Shown: positions 6,252 through 9,238 of the stretch, in pieces
Position numbering within the stretch: the stretch's first letter is position 1
Layout of the letters: each line of letters begins with the position of its first letter
DNA from: Bacteroidota bacterium
GTDB taxonomy: Bacteria > Bacteroidota > Bacteroidia > Bacteroidales > WCHB1-69
Length of the DNA: 9,238 nucleotides
Assembly: GCA_023459435.1 (NCBI GenBank)
Contig: JAEWUL010000046.1
Coordinates: 1 to 9,238, forward strand
Direction: 5' to 3'
Made by a program: the position numbers and the translations under genes
Notes under the pieces: generated by a model
Told to the model about the DNA's origin: nothing
Seen by the model: only the letters and a program-made list of their open reading frames with translations
Database searches by the model: none

Positions 6252-9176
6252 ATGAAAAAATTATTGTTTATATTCTTATTAATTTATATTCCTTTCTTAT
6301 TATTTGCTCAGACCCCTGAGACCAAATACAGCTGGGCAGAACAAAAACTGGAACAAATGAGTCTGGAGGAGAAGATCGCTCAACTGCTTATTATTAGAAT
6401 TCACTCCAATTATAATGAGACATATAATGCAAAAATGGTTGTTGATATTGAGAAATATCAACCCGGTGCCGTTTGTTTTTTTCAGGGGGGACCAGTCAGA
6501 GAGATCCAATTAACCAATAGAATCCAAAGAGTGAGTAAAATACCTATTCTGGTTACTATGGACGCAGAATGGGGACCCTCAATGCGTTTAGATAGTATGC
6601 CCAGATTTCCCAGGAAAATGACACTGGGGGCACTAGCACCTCAATATGATTCTCTGATCTTCGAAATGGGAAGAGAGATTGGTCGTCAGTTGAAAAATAT
6701 TGGCGTTCATGTGAACTATGCTCCAGTTGTAGATGTAAATAATAATTCTAAAAACCCTGTGATTAATAGCCGCTCTTTTGGAGAAAACAAAGAGTGGGTC
6801 GTTAGAAAAGGTTTGGCCTATATGAATGGGTTGCGATCAGAACAGATCGTGCCCTGTGCGAAGCACTTTCCTGGTCATGGAGATACAGAAGTGGATTCCC
6901 ATTTCGGATTACCCGTGATAACGAAATCGAGACAGCAACTGGAAGAAACGGAGCTTTATCCTTTTCAGAAAATGGTAGAACAACAGGTGGAGATGATCAT
7001 GATCTCCCATTTGAATATCCCTGCGCTGGATAGCTCTAAAAATTCTATTGCCACATTATCAAAGCCTATTGTTACCGATCTGTTAAAAAAAGAGATGAAT
7101 TATAAAGGAATTGTTGTTAGTGATGGAATGGAGATGGAAGGGTTGAGAAAATTTTACAAAAACGGTGCTGATGCAGAGATCAAATGTTTGCTCGCAGGAG
7201 TAGATCTTTTGTGTCTTCCTAATGATATGGCCATCATTATACCTGAAATTAAAAAAGCAGTTGAAAACGGTGTCATTTCGGAACAGGAAATCAATGAAAA
7301 GTGTTTAAAAATATTGAGATTAAAAGAGGACTTAAACTTAACCTCATTTACATCGATTGATCCACACAATCCGGCCTTGTTTGATTTTGATAAAGCCAAT
7401 GAGTTGATTCAAACAATCGAAACAAAAGCAATCACTTTGATTACCAATAATGGAGTCATTCCTGTGGCAAACAGGACCCAATGTGCTGTTGTAATCATCG
7501 GAGATCAGGAGACCAACCCATTTTGCATTCAGATCTGTAAAGATTTTAATTTGAAGTATATTCTTGTTAATAAAGAACTTAGTAATACTGAATCTCAGAA
7601 AGCGATTCAGAGTTTAAATGGTTATCAAACAGTTATCGTATTGTATACGGCAACCAATCAATCTCCGGCCCGACAATATGGAATTACACCACAAGCGGTA
7701 CGTTTTTTAAAGGATCTGGCACAATCAAAGAAAGTGATTTTCTCCTTATTGGGGAATCCTTATGCTTTAGAACAATTTAAAACAATATCCCATTTTAGTT
7801 CGGTCATTGTGGGATACCAAAGAACCGGGAATAGTGTCGAAAGTGTTTTAAATGGCATTTTTGGAAAGTTTCGTTTTGAAGGAGTACTTCCTGTAACGAC
7901 TCTCTCTTATAAATCCGGCACAAACTATTACACTCCTTTGGGTAAAAGCTCTGATCTTATACTGCCTAAACAACCTGATATTAAAACAAAGTCTAATTCG
8001 GTTCATCCAATAGAAAAAGAGATTGATTCCATTATAATGGATGGGATCAAAAACAAATATTTTCCGGGGTGTCAGCTTTTAGCGTTTCATAAAGGGAAAA
8101 CGATATGGAAAAAAAATTATGGATATCTGGATTATGATCACAAAATCCCCGTAGATGACAATACAATCTATGATATTGCATCAATAACAAAGATTGCAAG
8201 TATGACTTTAGCTGTAATGAAACTATATGATCAGAAAAAAATAGGATTAAGGGATCAGGTGGAACAATATTTGCCCTTTTTTAAAGGGAGTGGTGTAGGC
8301 AGGATCACCATTGATGAAATGTTAACCCATACCTCAGGGCTTCCAGCTTATATCCCGTTTTATAAAAGATTTGAGACCGATAGTATCCGGTATCTTTATT
8401 GTAACGATATTCCAAACGAAACATTTACGATCCCAATCGCAAAAAACCTGTACTTAAATAAAGCTTTTCAAGATGAGATCTTTGCTCAGATGAAAGGATT
8501 CAATGTAGATCGTAAGAGGTATGTATATAGTGATTTAGGGTTTTTATTGTTAAAAGAGATTGTAGAAACGATCACCCAACAAACATTGGAGCAATATCTA
8601 AGTGAACAGTTTTACCAACCATTGGGAATGAACAATAGTTTCTTTAATCCTTTAGCAAAAGGGGTTCCTCTCCATAGAATTGCACCTACTGAATACGACT
8701 CCTCATTCAGGATGCAGTTGGTGCAAGGGTATGTACATGATCAAACAGCAGCCCTTTTTGGTGGGGTTTGCGGAAATGCCGGACTTTTTTCCAATGCGGA
8801 AGATCTAAAAATACTTTTAACAATGATCCTACAAAAAGGAGTTTATAATCAAACACGCTATTTATCCGAATCAACCGTTCATTTATTTACCGGTAATTAC
8901 AACATACATCGTACAAAATCAAGAGGGTTAGGGTTTTATACTCCCAGTGCTGATCAGCCGAGCGATATTCTCCCTAAACAGGCACCACCATCCACGTTTG
9001 GGCATCAGGGTTTTACCGGAACCGTGGTTTGGGTTGACCCTCAGGAACAACTGATCTACATATTTTTATCCAATAGAGTTCATCCTAAAACAGAACCTAA
9101 TAATCTGGCCAAAAGTAAAATAAGATTGGTGTTACACGAAAAATTATATGATTATTTGAAAATCAACAATAAATAA
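6252..9176 (+). CDS. Exported GH3 NagZ-like beta-N-acetylglucosaminidase fused to a beta-lactamase-family serine hydrolase
   Basis: A 974-residue two-enzyme fusion with a signal peptide (1-20, ending LLFAQ). Residues about 27-365 form a GH3 TIM barrel of the NagZ type: MDAEWG (103-108), KHFPGHGDTEVDSH (204-217) with the Asp215/His217 acid-base dyad, and VSDGMEMEG (289-297) with the nucleophile Asp291. Residues about 390-555 resemble the GH3 C-terminal alpha/beta domain. Residues about 585-970 are a beta-lactamase-family (PF00144-type) hydrolase with SxxK at Ser644-Ile-Thr-Lys647, a LTHTSGLP segment (691-698), YSD (759-761) where many members have YSN, and GHQGFTGT (917-924) as the third motif. 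The first part should remove GlcNAc from muropeptides; the second could be an amidase, peptidase or esterase. Fusions of this kind occur across Bacteroidota. The gene starts 20 nt after the S46 stop codon with no clear promoter between, so it is probably part of the same operon. Confidence 0.92.
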   Translation: MKKLLFIFLLIYIPFLLFAQTPETKYSWAEQKLEQMSLEEKIAQLLIIRIHSNYNETYNAKMVVDIEKYQPGAVCFFQGGPVREIQLTNRIQRVSKIPILVTMDAEWGPSMRLDSMPRFPRKMTLGALAPQYDSLIFEMGREIGRQLKNIGVHVNYAPVVDVNNNSKNPVINSRSFGENKEWVVRKGLAYMNGLRSEQIVPCAKHFPGHGDTEVDSHFGLPVITKSRQQLEETELYPFQKMVEQQVEMIMISHLNIPALDSSKNSIATLSKPIVTDLLKKEMNYKGIVVSDGMEMEGLRKFYKNGADAEIKCLLAGVDLLCLPNDMAIIIPEIKKAVENGVISEQEINEKCLKILRLKEDLNLTSFTSIDPHNPALFDFDKANELIQTIETKAITLITNNGVIPVANRTQCAVVIIGDQETNPFCIQICKDFNLKYILVNKELSNTESQKAIQSLNGYQTVIVLYTATNQSPARQYGITPQAVRFLKDLAQSKKVIFSLLGNPYALEQFKTISHFSSVIVGYQRTGNSVESVLNGIFGKFRFEGVLPVTTLSYKSGTNYYTPLGKSSDLILPKQPDIKTKSNSVHPIEKEIDSIIMDGIKNKYFPGCQLLAFHKGKTIWKKNYGYLDYDHKIPVDDNTIYDIASITKIASMTLAVMKLYDQKKIGLRDQVEQYLPFFKGSGVGRITIDEMLTHTSGLPAYIPFYKRFETDSIRYLYCNDIPNETFTIPIAKNLYLNKAFQDEIFAQMKGFNVDRKRYVYSDLGFLLLKEIVETITQQTLEQYLSEQFYQPLGMNNSFFNPLAKGVPLHRIAPTEYDSSFRMQLVQGYVHDQTAALFGGVCGNAGLFSNAEDLKILLTMILQKGVYNQTRYLSESTVHLFTGNYNIHRTKSRGLGFYTPSADQPSDILPKQAPPSTFGHQGFTGTVVWVDPQEQLIYIFLSNRVHPKTEPNNLAKSKIRLVLHEKLYDYLKINNK

Positions 9177-9199
9177 TATCTAGAATATTAGAAATCAAA

Positions 9200-9238
9200 A
9201 TGTTAAGAATTCATAAAAAGGGATTCCATTTTAAAAAT
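9200..9238 (+). CDS. Possible start of a further gene, cut by the right edge
   Basis: An ATG at 9200, 23 nt after the stop codon of the fusion gene, opens a frame of 13 codons (MLRIHKKGFHFKN) without a stop up to the window edge. The spacing matches the other genes in the row and the preceding bases (GAAATCAAA) are A-rich, as at other starts here. Thirteen codons are too few to identify a protein or to prove that it is a gene. Confidence 0.3.
   Translation, partial: MLRIHKKGFHFKN

Larger units (their letters stand above)
1037..9176 (+). other. Putative five-gene operon: nifU-type, ychF, S8 protease, S46 protein, GH3/serine hydrolase
   Basis: Five genes in the same direction follow one good -7 element, separated by 15, 12, -1 and 20 nt. 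I saw no terminator-like hairpin or TAnnTTTG element in the gaps. This supports a single transcript that joins two cytoplasmic housekeeping proteins to three exported hydrolase-family proteins. Promoters inside coding regions cannot be excluded by eye. Confidence 0.5.

Noticed and set aside
6300..7399. Minus-strand open frames inside the GH3 fusion gene (6300-6509 and 7154-7399)
   Set aside because: Antisense to conserved GH3 motifs, short, and without any supporting signal.
9174..9190. Near-palindrome TAATAT-CTAG-A-ATATTA overlapping the stop codon of the fusion gene, considered as a terminator
   Set aside because: The arms are entirely A/T apart from the central CTAG, no loop or T-run follows, and a weak AT palindrome is expected by chance in such AT-rich DNA.

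Overview
The window looks like a chromosomal segment from a member of the Bacteroidota, probably Bacteroidales-like. Three things point there. The AT-rich start regions lack Shine-Dalgarno sequences. Promoter -7 elements fit the Bacteroidota consensus TAnnTTTG. The protein set is typical of the phylum: a subtilase with a C-terminal type IX secretion (T9SS) sorting domain, an S46 dipeptidyl-peptidase relative, a glycoside hydrolase family 3 / serine hydrolase fusion, and a secreted PKD-type protein.

Layout. On the minus strand, 1-329 is the 5' part of a secreted, probably PKD-domain protein that runs off the left edge. A 184-bp divergent intergenic region (330-513) holds its promoter, a tandem 16-bp repeat and the promoter of a plus-strand purE gene (514-984). 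A hairpin with a T-run (1008-1034) ends purE and is followed at once by a second -7 element (1037-1044). Five genes then follow with gaps of 20 nt or less and one 1-nt overlap: a NifU-type Fe-S scaffold (1073-1321), a YchF/OLA1-family ATPase (1337-2434), an S8 protease with T9SS tail (2447-4087), an S46-family protein (4087-6231) and a NagZ-like GH3 / serine hydrolase fusion (6252-9176). A possible further start lies at 9200, open to the right edge. No stretch over 300 bases lacks a gene.

How the genes may work together. PurE belongs to de novo purine synthesis and appears to be the class II, CO2-using type. NifU and YchF are cytoplasmic housekeeping proteins. The last three genes all encode exported proteins that act on peptides or cell-wall fragments, so the downstream half may be an envelope peptide/muropeptide-processing set driven by a housekeeping promoter. 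This functional link is inferred from gene order.

The most notable observations are that the S46 protein has lost two of its three catalytic residues and looks like a full-length pseudopeptidase; that YchF diverges at its P-loop and at the position of the redox cysteine; and that PurE resembles the treponemal/animal class. I see no phage, IS, CRISPR, tRNA or rRNA, and no clear candidate for an entirely new system.
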